64,000 nucleotides of DNA, from positions 58,359,196 to 58,423,195 of the forward strand of contig CM061063.1 in assembly GCA_030762895.1 (NCBI GenBank), given 5' to 3'. Source of the DNA: Sophora flavescens (taxonomy: Eukaryota; Streptophyta; Magnoliopsida; Fabales; Fabaceae). The number at the start of each line of letters is the position of its first letter. Positions within the stretch are counted from its first letter, which is position 1. Of the stretch, positions 21,116 to 33,400 are shown piece by piece. Under the pieces are notes generated by a model. It saw only the letters and a list, made by a program, of their open reading frames with translations. It searched no databases and had not been told where the DNA came from. Made by a program: the position numbers and the translations under genes.

Positions 21116-23751
21116 TGATGCAAACCAAGAATGATGTCCAATTTAAGGCCAAATTAGTTTTGATGAAAATTTTATTTTCGTTTGTAATGGACCCGTATTC
21201 TTGTTTGGGCTGTATCTTGAGCTACAAATCTCCGATTCATACGTTCTTTGATGCGTTGGAAAGATGAGGAGATTATCTACAAATAGTATTTCAAGCCTCT
21301 TGACCAGATTCGGCCTATATCATGACGAAAATATTGTTTTTATTTTTACACGAATTTGGAAGCTTAGTTGGGAGGAATCTTTTGGCTTGCATGCCTCAAG
21401 TAACTCCTTTAAATTTTTAGCCTTTTTAATGTTTTGTTTTATTAGGGAGGGAATATTTGGCATTAAACTGTAATTGATTATGGGAGGATTACACTTTTAA
21501 TATGAGAAGCAAGTGTAATCACACATAATTAGGGGGGGAATGAAAAGTCGAGATGAGTGATTTTAGGCCAATTAACGTGTGATCTTAGGCCAGCTCTCTA
21601 TATGTAAGACGCCCCTAAATACATGAATGATAACTTTGATGTTCAATTTGGTTTTTACCAATTGTGAGAGTGTTTTCTCTCTTGGGTTCTTTGTTGAACC
21701 AACCCCTTTGATCTTATCAAGAGTCCAAGACCCTTGTGGTGATCCTCAACTTGGCTTATCAAATCCCCTTGGATTTGTGGCGCCTACCACCCATTTCTCA
21801 TCTTATCCAATTTTGTATTTCTTCTTCTATAATTTTTGTTGTCACTCAAGGATAGATCCAAAATTTATATGCTCCTTCTTAGGATCATATCATTTGGTAT
21901 CTAGAGCCATCCTTCCTAGAGTGACTTTTGATTTTGTTTTTCAATTTTTCCAGAAGTTGAATTTTTCTTTTTTTAGCGGGTTCTTCATGGAGTCACTAAT
22001 GAAGAAAAATGATGCCAAGCAAAGGGAGAATCTTTTCTATTCTAGATGCTATGTGAAGGACAAGATATGTAGCTTGGTCATTGATAGAAAGGGATACGTT
22101 AACCTAGCTAGTACCACCATGGTGCAGAAGTTAGGACTTCCTCTTATAGAACATCCACAACCGTATGTCATTTGGAGCATCCCGGAGTTTAGTGATCTCG
22201 GTGACGTAATGGTGAACAAACAAGTACGAGTATCATTCCAGATTGGGAGATATGAAGACGAGGTGTTATGTGATGTGGTGCCCATGGAAACGAGGCACTT
22301 GTTACTTGGTCGTCCTTGGAGGGTTGAACGGCAAGCGAGATATGATGCCGACAACAACAAGTACTCGTTTGTATTTAATAATCGCAAAATTACTCTTAGA
22401 CCACTGTCACCAAAACAAGTGTGTGAAGATCAAATGCACTTGAAAGGAGAGAGTGAGAAAAAACAAATGAGTGAGGAAAAAATAACGGAAGAGGGTTCGG
22501 TGAATGAGGAAAAAGAAAAATGTGAGAGCAAAAGAGAAAGTGAGGAGGAAAAAGAAAACGTGAATACTTGTTTTGATGCTATTCCTAATTCTTCACCTTG
22601 TTGTGTTGATTCTCTTTCGAAGGAAATCGAGTTTGTTCCTCCAAAGGAAGCTTGCAAGACATTCAATGAAATTGAAGATTTGATTCCAAAGGAAGCTTGC
22701 AAGACAACCGATGTAATTAAAGATTTAATCCCAAAGGAAGTACCCCATGTTTTGGAAACATGCATGGCCTCCCAAAGGTATGTTGTTCATTTGATTCAGA
22801 ATCACAACAATCTTGAGGAATGTGTTGGGATGTTGATTGTACAAGATGGAAATGTGTTATGCCTACTTGCTACATTTGATGATTTCTATCAATTTCCATT
22901 CGATCCCGGAGGATAAAGAAGACTGCTTAAGGCAATAAATTCGAGGTCGAATTCTCTTCAAAAGGGAGGGAATGATGCAAACCAAGAATGATGTCCAATT
23001 TAAGGCCAAATTAGTTTTGATGAAAATCTTATTTTCGTTTGTAATGGACCCGTATTGTTGTTTGTGTTGTATCTTGAGCTACAAATCTCTGATTCATACG
23101 TTCTTTGATGCGTTGGAAAGATGAGGAGATTATCTACAAATCGTATTTCAAGCCTCTTGACCAGATTCGGCCTATATCATGACGAAAATATTTTTTTTTA
23201 TTTTTACACGAATTTGGAAGCTTAGTTGGGAGGAATCTTTTGGCTTGCATGCCTCAAGTAACTCCTTTAAATTTTTAGCCTTTTTAATGTTTTGTTTTAT
23301 TAGGGAGGGAATCTTTGGCATTAAACTGTAATTGATTATGGGAGGATTACACTTTTAATATGAGAAGCAAGTGTAATCACACATAATTAGGGGGGGAATT
23401 AAAAGTCGAGATGAGTGATTTTAGGCCAATTAACGTATGATCTTAGGCCAGCTCTCTATATGTAAGACGCCCCTAAATACATGAATGATAACTTTGATGT
23501 TCAATTTGGTTTTTACCAATTGTGAGAGTGTTTTCTCTCTTGGGTTCTTTGTTGAACCAACCCCTTTGATCTTATCAAGAGTCCAAGACCCTTGTGGTGA
23601 TCCTCAACTTGGCTTATCAAATCCCCTTGGATTTGTGGCGCCTACCACCCATTTCTCATCTTATCCAATTTTGTATTTCTTCTTCCATAATTTTTGTTGT
23701 CACTCAAGGATAGATCCGAAAATTTATATGCTCCTTCTTAGGATCATATCA
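21116..23751 (+). mobile_element. Non-autonomous LTR retrotransposon nested in the left Gypsy LTR
   Basis: LTRs of 777 and 779 bp (21,116-21,892; 22,973-23,751) begin TGATGCAAACC and end GGATCATATCA. They are flanked by a perfect 5-bp target repeat GTAAG (21,111-21,115; 23,752-23,756). A primer site resembling tRNA-Met (TGGTATCTAGAGCC, 21,895-21,908) follows the left LTR, and AAAAGGGAGGGAA precedes the right LTR. The internal region is only about 1.1 kb and encodes one ORF. The right Gypsy LTR has the uninterrupted sequence (GCGGTAAGCTCCC), which confirms the insertion. Confidence 0.95.
21987..22916 (+). CDS. Retrotransposon protease-like protein of the nested element
   Basis: A 309-residue protein if started at ATG 21,987; the open frame runs further up into the LTR without homology. 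Residues 12-135 match the retropepsin-like domain of plant Gypsy polyproteins: NLFYSRCYVKDKICSLVID, VNLASTTMVQKLGLPL, RYEDEVLCDVVPMETRHLLLGRPW, then RKITLRPLSPKQV. The active-site segment reads IDRKG where an active retropepsin needs D-T/S-G, so catalysis is doubtful. A Lys/Glu-rich linker follows, with an imperfect repeat (PKEACKT twice and PKEVPH). No reverse transcriptase or integrase is encoded, so the element would need help in trans. Confidence 0.75.
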   Translation: MESLMKKNDAKQRENLFYSRCYVKDKICSLVIDRKGYVNLASTTMVQKLGLPLIEHPQPYVIWSIPEFSDLGDVMVNKQVRVSFQIGRYEDEVLCDVVPMETRHLLLGRPWRVERQARYDADNNKYSFVFNNRKITLRPLSPKQVCEDQMHLKGESEKKQMSEEKITEEGSVNEEKEKCESKRESEEEKENVNTCFDAIPNSSPCCVDSLSKEIEFVPPKEACKTFNEIEDLIPKEACKTTDVIKDLIPKEVPHVLETCMASQRYVVHLIQNHNNLEECVGMLIVQDGNVLCLLATFDDFYQFPFDPGG

Positions 23752-23989
23752 GTAAGCTCCCTTAACCACCGTTCATGGTGGTTCTACCACCCTTAAGTGT
23801 TGAATCTCCTTCTTTTATGTTTTCTCTCATCTCTTTTGTCCATGGTTGTTGTAGAACCTCGATCTGCTGCCGTCCTCAGCCGCTGCCGTCTCGCCGGTCA
23901 GCAAGGCAGCCACCATGTTCTTTTGCTTTTCATCTTGGGTGAGTTTTCACCATAACCTCTTCTAGTTGAAAAACCCCAAATCTGATTTT

Positions 23990-24012
23990 TGAAACCCTAA
24001 CCCTAACCCTTT
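23990..24012. repeat. Short telomere-like CCCTAA repeats in left LTR
   Basis: AAACCCTAACCCTAACCCTTT within the Gypsy LTR. The right LTR has a longer run at about 31,459-31,491 (about five units). The AAACCCTAA core is also the plant telo-box promoter motif. The length difference between otherwise near-identical LTRs suggests slippage. Confidence 0.8.
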
Positions 24013-25259
24013 AATTTCAGATTTTAATCTTGAAATTTAAGGTTGTTTTAGGAGATTGGGACTGTGAGTTTGTGTTTCCCTAAACCAATTTCATTATTCT
24101 GAGTTTCCCTAAATTTTAATAATGAGCCCTAAACCCCCAATTTGATTTTATTTGAATTTGGGTATGTTTTTATGAAATTAATTATGATTTAGTGTAATTA
24201 GGACTCTTAATGGATGATTTCCAAAGTTCTTTTTCAAGATCTTTTAATCAAAACAAAGTTTTCTAAAAGGGTATTAGGAAGCGTGAGCTTCAAACATAAT
24301 TTTCTTTAAAAATAACCTTGTTTGGCAATTAGATTAAGTGTTTAGATTAAGTTAGGATGTGTGTTTGATCATGTGAAATTAATTTCTTGATTTCTGGTTG
24401 TTGCGCTTTATTGGAATTACTCTCTGAGACGATTGGACACGACTATGCTTGCTTAATGGAGTAGAGATGAGCTAACGTGAGCATTAGGATGAGGATTCTT
24501 TACTTGTTTTCAAAGGTAAGGGGAGTTACCTAGGGATATTCAATAACTATATGCATGTGTGTAATTGATTTCTGTGAATATTGTTGTGATGTTTAGCCAA
24601 TACTTGAATAACTTGTTTATTTGAACCCTTGTGGTTATTACTTGGAGTTGAATAATTGCTGCTTTAAAGTGTTATGAATATATGTATGTGATTAACTGTG
24701 ATATATATATGAATTATATATACATGATTAACTTTGATGTTATTGTTGTTGATTGAAGTTTGAGAAGCCAGACTTGAGTCTGTGCCTAATAAAGATAAGG
24801 ATTAAAAGCCTTAATAAGCCCTGAATAGAACTTTGAAAGTTTTGGGTTCATTTATAAAAGTTCATTGTTTAAAGTGCTTACTTCAGAAGAATAAGATTCT
24901 TTTGTTTCAGAAAAATTTTAAAGTGATTTTGAGTTGAAGGAAACTATATTTTTATGATAAAACGTTTTGTACGAGAGAAAACCTTTTCGAACGGTGTGCT
25001 TTATGAAGGAAAGACCCTTTGAAAATATTTATTATGAAGGAAAGACCTTTTGAAAATATTTAACTTTATTCCATCAATGAATTTCAATTATAAATGAATT
25101 TCCTAGATGTTTTAGAAAAGATTTTGCAAAGGAAAAGGATTTTCTCCCAAATAATTTTGGAAACGTTCCGGTTAATTGGATAAGTGACCGAGGTTTTGTT
25201 TTGGTTTGATTTTCACTGAGCGAAATGTTTTACAAGTTGATAAATTGGCCTAGAAACCG

Positions 25260-25830
25260 AGACGTCGGGGTTCTAGTGTTGTATGGACACGTAGATCAAG
25301 GATCTGTGTCAGGGGACGGAGTGTCCTGTAAAGTTTTGTTTTTGGACTGTGTGTCCTAAGTTGATGTGGACAGTGTGAGTTCCATATCCGCGAGCCTAAG
25401 ACTGGTGCATCGGTTTAAGGGCATCGTGATTGAGCATTCGGACTGTGTGTCCTGTGTTGAGATTAAAAGATTCGGACTGTGTGTCCTGTGTTGAGATTAA
25501 AAGATTTGGACTGTGTGTCCTGTATTTGTTTTAAGTGAAAAGTCTTAATTAAAAGAATTAAGCTAGGTTGTTAAGCTTTGTGCTTCGACGAGGAAAGATT
25601 ATTACGACAAAGAAAACAAACGAGAATAAAAGTTTTTCTCATGTATTCAATGGTAATTGTGTCATGTAAATGGGCATTGAATCCAGAGTGGATCAATGTA
25701 TATGGCAGACGTGCCAGGAGATGATGATCATTGAGGTCCGGAGTGGATCAATGTATCTTTTATAGGACTGTGTGTCCAACTTTGTAGGACTGTGTGTCCA
25801 AATTTATAGGACTGAATGTCTAATTTTATG
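25260..25830. repeat. GGACTGTGTGTCC motif array, left LTR
   Basis: The 13-bp motif GGACTGTGTGTCC (GGAC and GTCC are inverted) recurs several times. Three copies lie about 35-38 bp apart with a GTGTTGAGATTAAAAGATT spacer near 25,438-25,520, and others are near 25,343, 25,766 and 25,787, with decayed ones between. The right LTR has the same array at about 32,800-33,310. It is a local tandem expansion in the LTR and may serve as a protein-binding array. Confidence 0.7.
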
Positions 25831-26953
25831 CGTTAACTATTGCAATTTGAGTGACGCAATAGGTTATGGAAAATAAATTCCATAATTCGCAGTGACCATT
25901 GTGGCTCTGTACATGTGTGAGAACAATGAGTCAAATTTTGATTTATAACCCTGGCATATCTGAGTGAGACTAGTGTGTTATGTGATGTGCTTGGGCATTG
26001 TTTTGTTTGTTTTTACAATGCGCCATGTGCGAGCCTGATCAGCTTGAAACGAAACAGAAAGTTGTGGGATCTTCGGAGATTAGGTATCAAAATAGAGTTG
26101 AATATTGAAGTGCCATGCATTCTCTTTATAAAACCGATTGTTCGGGTTTGAGACCCTTTGTTATAATACTGTTATGTTATGTATATGCATGATTTAAAAT
26201 GCTTATATGATTATGTGATGCATGTATCATGTGTATGGTTGTTGTGTGATATATCCATTTGTCGGTATCTCACCCTTACAAACATTTCAAGATTCTTCTA
26301 AGTTCGATATTGTACCCTGGGTACTCTATCACAGATGGTGCAGAGGAGTCTTTCTAAGTCACTCAAAGACTTAGATGTAGTTGCTTGATGAGGTATTATT
26401 TGCGGAATAACTTTTAGAACGACCAGCTTAGGATTGAGACTTGGATTATTTTGGTGGTATGAATGAGTTTGGCTCAGAGAGCCTTTATTTTAAAAGGGAA
26501 TGTCTATAGCTCGGAGAGCATATCTTTAGAATGAAAATCTAAGCTATTTCTTTTGGTCTTGTAAAGCTTATGGCTATAACTATTATTTTTATGTATTGAT
26601 TCCTGGTTGAATTTAGTGTAACTGGAATCCTGGAGAGAAATTGTAAATATTTTAACAGGTGTTATTTTACTCTGGGATGTCCGAATTACAGAGGAGACTC
26701 TGTCGAAATTTTTGTAAAAATACAATCTTGTATTTAAGTATATCCTTTAAATTAAACAGGCTTGTCAAGCTATGATAGTAAGTTTGTGTGTCGATCAATT
26801 AAGGCTTAGGTATGGAGTCGTGACAAAAAAATTTCACCCAATTTCAGACACTTATGTACTTATATAAGTTATTTTCCGAAAGCACCATCAAATTTTCTTT
26901 TAATTTTTATTTTCGCACGTGTTATGTAGTAATGCCCAAGGGAGGGTGTTACA

Positions 26954-29900
26954 GAGTGGTATCAGAGCTGGTCGAGTCTTTCGGGATCTTTGGGGAATAG
27001 GTCTGTTAAGTTTTTGTTGTGTGATCTCTGGTTGGTTCTTGTTTGAATTGTTTCTTGTTGAAGCAATGTGTGTTGAAGCACAAGTATATGTTTTCTTGAT
27101 GGTTTTTCCAAGGGTTTTATGTCCTGGGAGACCGTAGATTCTTGAATGTTACTTGGGTTCGAATATAACATTCGATTATCCTTGCGAATCATGTCAGACA
27201 TTCGAAACAAGGTGTTTGTGTATAGGGTTTTTCCGGGAGTGTTTCCTGGAAATATTCTAGGTTTATGGTTAGCAAAGGACATTGATTTCAGATTGATTTA
27301 GTTTTTGGATTCGATCAGATCTTTGTTGCTTTACCTACAATGTTGAAGCGAGTTGGACGACTCGATTCAACTGAAAGATCAGTGGTCTGAACCGTTTGTT
27401 AGACCGAGTGTTTTCCTTGTGAAGCACCAATTGTAGTGTGGAGGTTGTGTCACTGTGTAGATTTCTGATATCTAGGTAAAAGGACGAATGATGGACAAGT
27501 ATTCTCTGACTTGCGTAGTTGATTTGGTAAATCAATTGCGAGGAGTTGTCATCTACTCAAAAATCGACTTGAAGACGAGGAGCTCTTCATTTTACTCTTT
27601 GATTCTCTTGTGTTTGTCAGTTGACAATTATTTCTCGAATCCTGTGATTGTATTAGATAATCACAACGGTGAAGTTGGTATGTGTCAGACATATTTTCTG
27701 ATTTTAATTTGCAGTCTGCCAAGACTTATGAATTAGTTATGCTGATTCATAAATTTCCAGTTATTCATTTCTTTGTTTGTAAGAAGTCGTACTCACACTT
27801 CTAAATGATCCTCGATGTATTAGACATTTGAGTGAATTGATTTAACGGAATCCATTGGTCGGGATCCCTTAAAGTGTTGTTGAGAAAAGTGGTTATGACT
27901 ATTTTTCTTGAGTTATAACCCATATAATTTCGTGATAGTAGAAGTTTCTTGGTGAAACTTAGTTTCGTTGCTTCTATTTTTGGAAGAGGTGAAAGTCATC
28001 ATTTTGTAAATTCCTTGTACTAAGAATATGAATTAATCCTCTTGGGATTAGACATTATTCACTCTTTGATTATTTAAAATCCTTTGGAAGATTCTTGTGG
28101 AAGAATGAACTTTATTAGATTCATGTTTGTAAATGTGTATTGATCATGCATTTTTACACCCACGAACCTGATGGAATGATCTTTTTCCATACTGAATGTT
28201 CTGATATCCTTCAAAATTAATGAAATTCTTTTCTATGCTTATGTGAAAGTGAAATCCAGAAAAATTTCTTTTCTTGAGAAATTCTTTTATGATCACTAAG
28301 GTCATGTCTCATTGTCGTTCGAAAGTGCTTGTTGTCATTGATCATCTTAATTCTACGTATCTTCCAAATGTTGTCGACGTGTGACTTATCTCATCAGTCG
28401 TGAGTTGGATATCTTCACATCAAGATGTACAATTGAGACCTTCCTTATTGAGATGTTGGCATTCCTTCAATCTTTGTTATGAGTTTTCTGAAGACCTGCA
28501 TGAGTCTTATTTGAATTCAAGTGATCGTTGATCGACTGGTGAAGTTTACATCTTCTTACGAGTTAAGATCTACAAGCGGAGTTAGTGAACCGAATAATGT
28601 ATCAGAGGATTGTTCAGACTTCAAGGAGTATCTGCAAGTGTTGTTTCAGATGAGAAACGGAAGCTTATCAACGTGTGTCGGTTATGTTTACTTTAAGTGT
28701 TGAAGGCTAAGTTGAGACTAAATCCAGCTGATCATTCTCAGCGGGATGGATAAAGTAATGAGATGACCTATCTTTAGCAGGTTAGTTGGGAGATAGTGTG
28801 GTACTTAGTTTTGTCATCTCTATGGTAGGACAAACCAGAATTGATAAGAGCTTTGTTAACATATAGATATGAATGGTATTATGAGAACCCTTAAGTTCAA
28901 CATTATTAAGCGAGATGAGTATAATGGACTTTATGATCAAGGTAGATATATCATTAAAGGAATTTAGAGTAGTGATCAATATTTATGGTTAATATTGACT
29001 TGGTGAGTCCGAGGATTAACGGAACAATATATATGGTAGTTTTCCTTAAGCTGAACGGAAATAGTAAAGAGGAATTCTTGAGTGAAACTAAGTTGTTAGA
29101 AAAGTTTAAGAATTATGATTTTGGATAATTCAAATTGAAGTGATTCCTTTTGGTTGTAATTGCATGGAGAAATGTAATCGTATCCTTTAAGATTGAAATG
29201 AATGATTATGATATAATTTGGAGTGGTGGAATATATTCAAAGGAATGATTATGATATAATTTTGAGTTGAAGGTTGATGTATGATGGGGTAAAAGTTAGT
29301 GTTGAACCTGATGTTCATTGTGAGGATAAGGTGTTGAAGAAGTTTTGCTAGTAGACAAAATTTAGAGGCAAGAAGTGATTAAGTTTTGATTATGTCTTTC
29401 GAGTGAAATAAGCTATGGCGAAATGTTTATAATCTTTTAAGTCTTATTTTGGTAAAAATGTGGTTGATGATCCATAGTGGAGACTAGATATTTTAAATTC
29501 AAGATTTCCATTGGGGAGTGTCCACTTTGATTTCTTGGCTTTATTTTGGTGCAGTTCTTAAGGGTAATGGACTTAGGAAAACTCTGTTTTATAATCTCTT
29601 TTCTCGGCTGCAAAGATATAAGATAAGGGCAGATATGATACAAGCACTTCCTTGCATAAGTGATATAGCTATGTCTTCAGATGGATACATTGTTAGGAGT
29701 TGTGTATTCTCCTAGGAAAATAGGGTAAAGGTGCATAGGAAATTTCTTAAACCAGGGATACTAACGGGGTTTGAGAACCAAATTGAAAATGAGAGGCAAA
29801 TGAAGGATATGACATCGAAGTAGGTAAAAGATTCGAGAGGAATTAAGAAGAGAACGAACTATGTTGGATGTGGTAAGATTCAATTTCAATAAGATTGAAT

Positions 29901-30405
29901 TTCTTAGGTTCTTGGAGTAAAGTTTATCAGGTGCAATTCAGGAATGTTACGACGTTTTGATTAGAGATTTAAAAGTGTGAATTTGATATGACTAGAAGAG
30001 TAGAATAAGCTTAAATGGACTAAGACTAGGATCGCATCTCTTGAGTAGAAGGTTAATGGATGTTATGGTAAAGATAGTTTTGGTTTTGACGTTATCTATG
30101 AAAGTTAGATATTGGAGAAAGTTTTTCCTAATGGATTTGTATTGAGAAAGTTAAATGAAGAGATTAAGCGTTGATTTTGTTCTTTGAAGTGTAATAGACT
30201 AAGATGAAATATCAAAGGTAGTGGAGAGAATGCGGTAGTGAAAAGTTTCGAGGATAAATAGAATGGCATAAGAATTGATTCTGATAGTGTTAGAGATAAA
30301 AGGAATGAAACGATGAAAATACAAAGCTAGATTTTAGAGTTAAGGTATGATTACAACATCCTGTTTAGTTTTAAGCTACGAAATTTTTTTTTAGAAGGGT
30401 AGTAA
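26954..30405 (+). pseudogene. Degenerate Gypsy internal region (pol remnants)
   Basis: Only fragments of pol can be read. The reverse-transcriptase motif near 27,517-27,575 reads DLVNQLRGVVIYSKIDLKT, matching the usual DLFDQL...FSKIDLRSGY. Integrase-like pieces occur near 28,330 (VLVVIDHL) and 28,521 (VIVDRLVKFTSS). Frames are broken everywhere by stops and indels and no intact gag was found. With near-identical LTRs but a dead interior, the element was probably mobilised in trans. Confidence 0.6.
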
Positions 30406-33400
30406 TGTAACACCCTAGTTTTTACACCTAGGATTAATTATTTTATTTGGATGTTTATGTTTATTAAGTTATGTGGTTTAGTCTGAGTAATTAAATTACT
30501 CTCTTCAAATTATTTTATTGGGTGTGTTAGCACTGACTTAGTTCAGTGAATGCACGCTTACTAGACAATAATTACGTTATTGTCACTATTAAACCAGTAC
30601 AGAAAATATTTTAAATAATATGATTAAGAGAAAAGCATTTTCATATTCTTATCCTATTTAATTTTAGAGTTAAGAATATTTTGGTTTGGTAATTTTCGGA
30701 GATTAAATTTTGGACTGAGTATTTTCTTAGTGGATCAATTCAACTATTAATCTTTACTCTAACTTGAATTTCGAAATTATATCCTTATCAATCTTTATTT
30801 TTAGATTCTAAAAAGTAAAAACATGTTTATTTTAGGCCTAATATTTATCACTCATTTTATACCTATTACTAAATAATCAGTATAAAAACCTAAGTTCTCA
30901 CTTTTTCTCTCTCTCTCTCTCTTTCTCGACGTGCTCTCTCTGTTTCTCTTTTCTTTCTCTGTTTCTTTCTCTTTTCTTCTTTCTTTCCTCCTTTCTTCTC
31001 TTTTCTTCTTCTTCCTTCTCACGCCATCTTCCTCTTCCAAACTTCACCCTCCTCCTTCCTTCTCTCTAGCCGCCACGAGCCGCCCCTGCACAACCCAGCC
31101 GGCCGCCGCTCAGTCATCGCACAAGGAGGAGACAACGCATCTCGCGTCCCTGTACACATCGCCGGAACAGCGAAACAGCGCTGCCACCGTTCTGCTTCAA
31201 AACTACCGCGAGCTTCGCCGCGGTAAGCTCCCTTAACCGCCGTTCATGGTGGTTCTACCACCCTTAAGTGTTGAATCTCCTTTTATGTTTTCTCTCATCT
31301 CTTTTGTCCATGGTTGTTGTAGAACCTCGATCTGCCGCCGTCCTCAGCCGCTGCCGTCTCGCCGGTCAGCAAGGCAGCCACCATGTTCTTTTGCTTTTCA
31401 TCTTGGGTGAGTTTTCACCATAACCTCTTCTAGTTGAAAAACCCCAAATCTGATTTTTGAAACCCTAACCCTAACCCTAACCCTAACCCTTTAATTTCAG
31501 ATTTTAATCTTGAAATTTAAGGTTGTTTTAGGAGATTGGGACTGTGAGTTTGTGTTTCCCTAAACCAATTTCATTATTCTGAGTTTCCCTAAATTTTAAT
31601 AATGAGCCCTAAACCCCCAATTTGATTTTATTTGAATTTGGATATGTTTTTATGAAATTAATTATGATTTAGCGTAATTAGGACTCTTAATGGATGATTT
31701 CCAAAGTTCTTTTTCAAGATCTTTTAATCAAAACAAAGTTTTCTAAAAGGGTATTAGGAAGCGTGAGCTTCAAACATAATTTTCTTTAAAAATAACCTTG
31801 TTGGGTAATTAGATTAAGTGTTTAGATTAAGTTAAGATGTGTGTTTGATCATGTGAAATTAATTTCTTGATTTCTGGTTGTTGCGGGTTATTGGAATTAC
31901 TCTCTAAGACGATTGGACACGACTATGCTTGCTTAATGGAGTAGAGATGAGCTAACGTGAGCATTAGGACGAGGATTCTTTACTTGTTTTCAAAGGTAAG
32001 GGGAGTTACCTAGGGATATTCAATAACTATATGCATGTGTGTAATTGATTTCTGTGAATATTGTTGTGATGTTTAGCCAATACTTGAATAACTTGTTTAT
32101 TTGAACCCTTGTGGTTATTACTTGGAGTTGAATAATTGCTGCTTTAAAGTGTTATGAATTATATGTATGTGATTAACTGTGATATATATATGAATTATAT
32201 ATACATGATTAACTGTGATGTTATTGTTGTTGATTGAAGTTTGAGAAGCCAGACTTGAGTCTGTGCCTAATAAAGATAAGGATTAAAAGCCTTAATAAGC
32301 CCTGAATATAACTTTGAAAGTTTTGGGTTCATTTATAAAAGTTCATTGTTTAAAGTGCTTACTTCAGAAGAATAAGATTCTTTTGTTTTAGAAAAATTTT
32401 AAAGTGATTTTGAGTTGAAGGAAACTATATTTTTATGATAAAAAGTTTTGTACGAGAGAAAACCTTTTCGAACGGTATGCTTTATGAAGGAAAGACCCCT
32501 TGAAAATATTTATTATGAAGGAAAGACCTTTTGAAAATATTTAACTTTATTCCATCAATAAATTTCAATTATAAATGAATTTCCTAGATGTTTTAGAAAA
32601 GATTTTGCAAAGGAAAAGGATTTTCTCCCAAATAATTTTGGAAACATTCCGGTTACTTGGATAAGTGACCGAGGTTTTGTTTTGGTTTGATTTTCACTGA
32701 GCGAAATGTTTTACAAGTTGATAAATTGGCCTAGAAACCGAGACGTCGGGGTTCTAGTGTTGTATGGACACGTAGATCAAGGATCTGTGTCAGGGGACGG
32801 AGTGTCCTGTAAAGTTTTGTTATTGGACTGTGTGTCCTAAGTTGATGTGGACAGTGTGAGTTCCATATCCGCGAGCCTAAGACTGGTGCATCGGTTTAAG
32901 GGCATCGTGATTGAGCATTCGGACTGTGTGTCCTGTGTTAAGATTAAAAGATTCGGACTGTGTGTCCTGTGTTGAGATTAAAAGATTTGGACTGTGTATC
33001 CTGTATTTGTTTTAAATGAAAAGTCTTAATTAAAAGAATTAAGCAAGGTCGTTAAGCTTTGTGCTTCGACGAGGAAAGATTATTACGACAAAGAAAACAA
33101 ACGAGAATAAAAGTTTTTCTCATGCATTCAATGGAAATTGTGTCATGTAAATGGGCATTGAATCCAGAGTGGATCAATGTATATGGCAGACGTCCCAGGA
33201 GATGATGATCATTGAGGTCCGGAGTGGATCAATGTATCTTTTATAGGACTGTGTGTCCAACTTTGTAGGATTGTGTGTCCAAATTTATAGGCCTGAGTGT
33301 CCAATTTTATGCGTTAACTATTGCAATCTGAGTGACGCAATAGGTTATGGAAAATAAATTCCATAATTCGGAGTGACCATTGTGGCTTTGTACATGTGTG

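Noticed and set aside
20743..21152. Overlapping ORFs on both strands (Leu/Ser/Phe-rich and Lys/Glu/Arg-rich), repeated at 30,852-31,236
   Set aside because: They lie on a CT-rich LTR leader; open frames on both strands reflect composition, not genes.
22049..22765. Antisense ORFs of 111-112 codons
   Set aside because: Shadows of the protease-like ORF on the opposite strand.
25438..25520. CRISPR-like short repeat array
   Set aside because: Spacers are themselves repeated, the array is inside a plant LTR, and it is duplicated in the other LTR.
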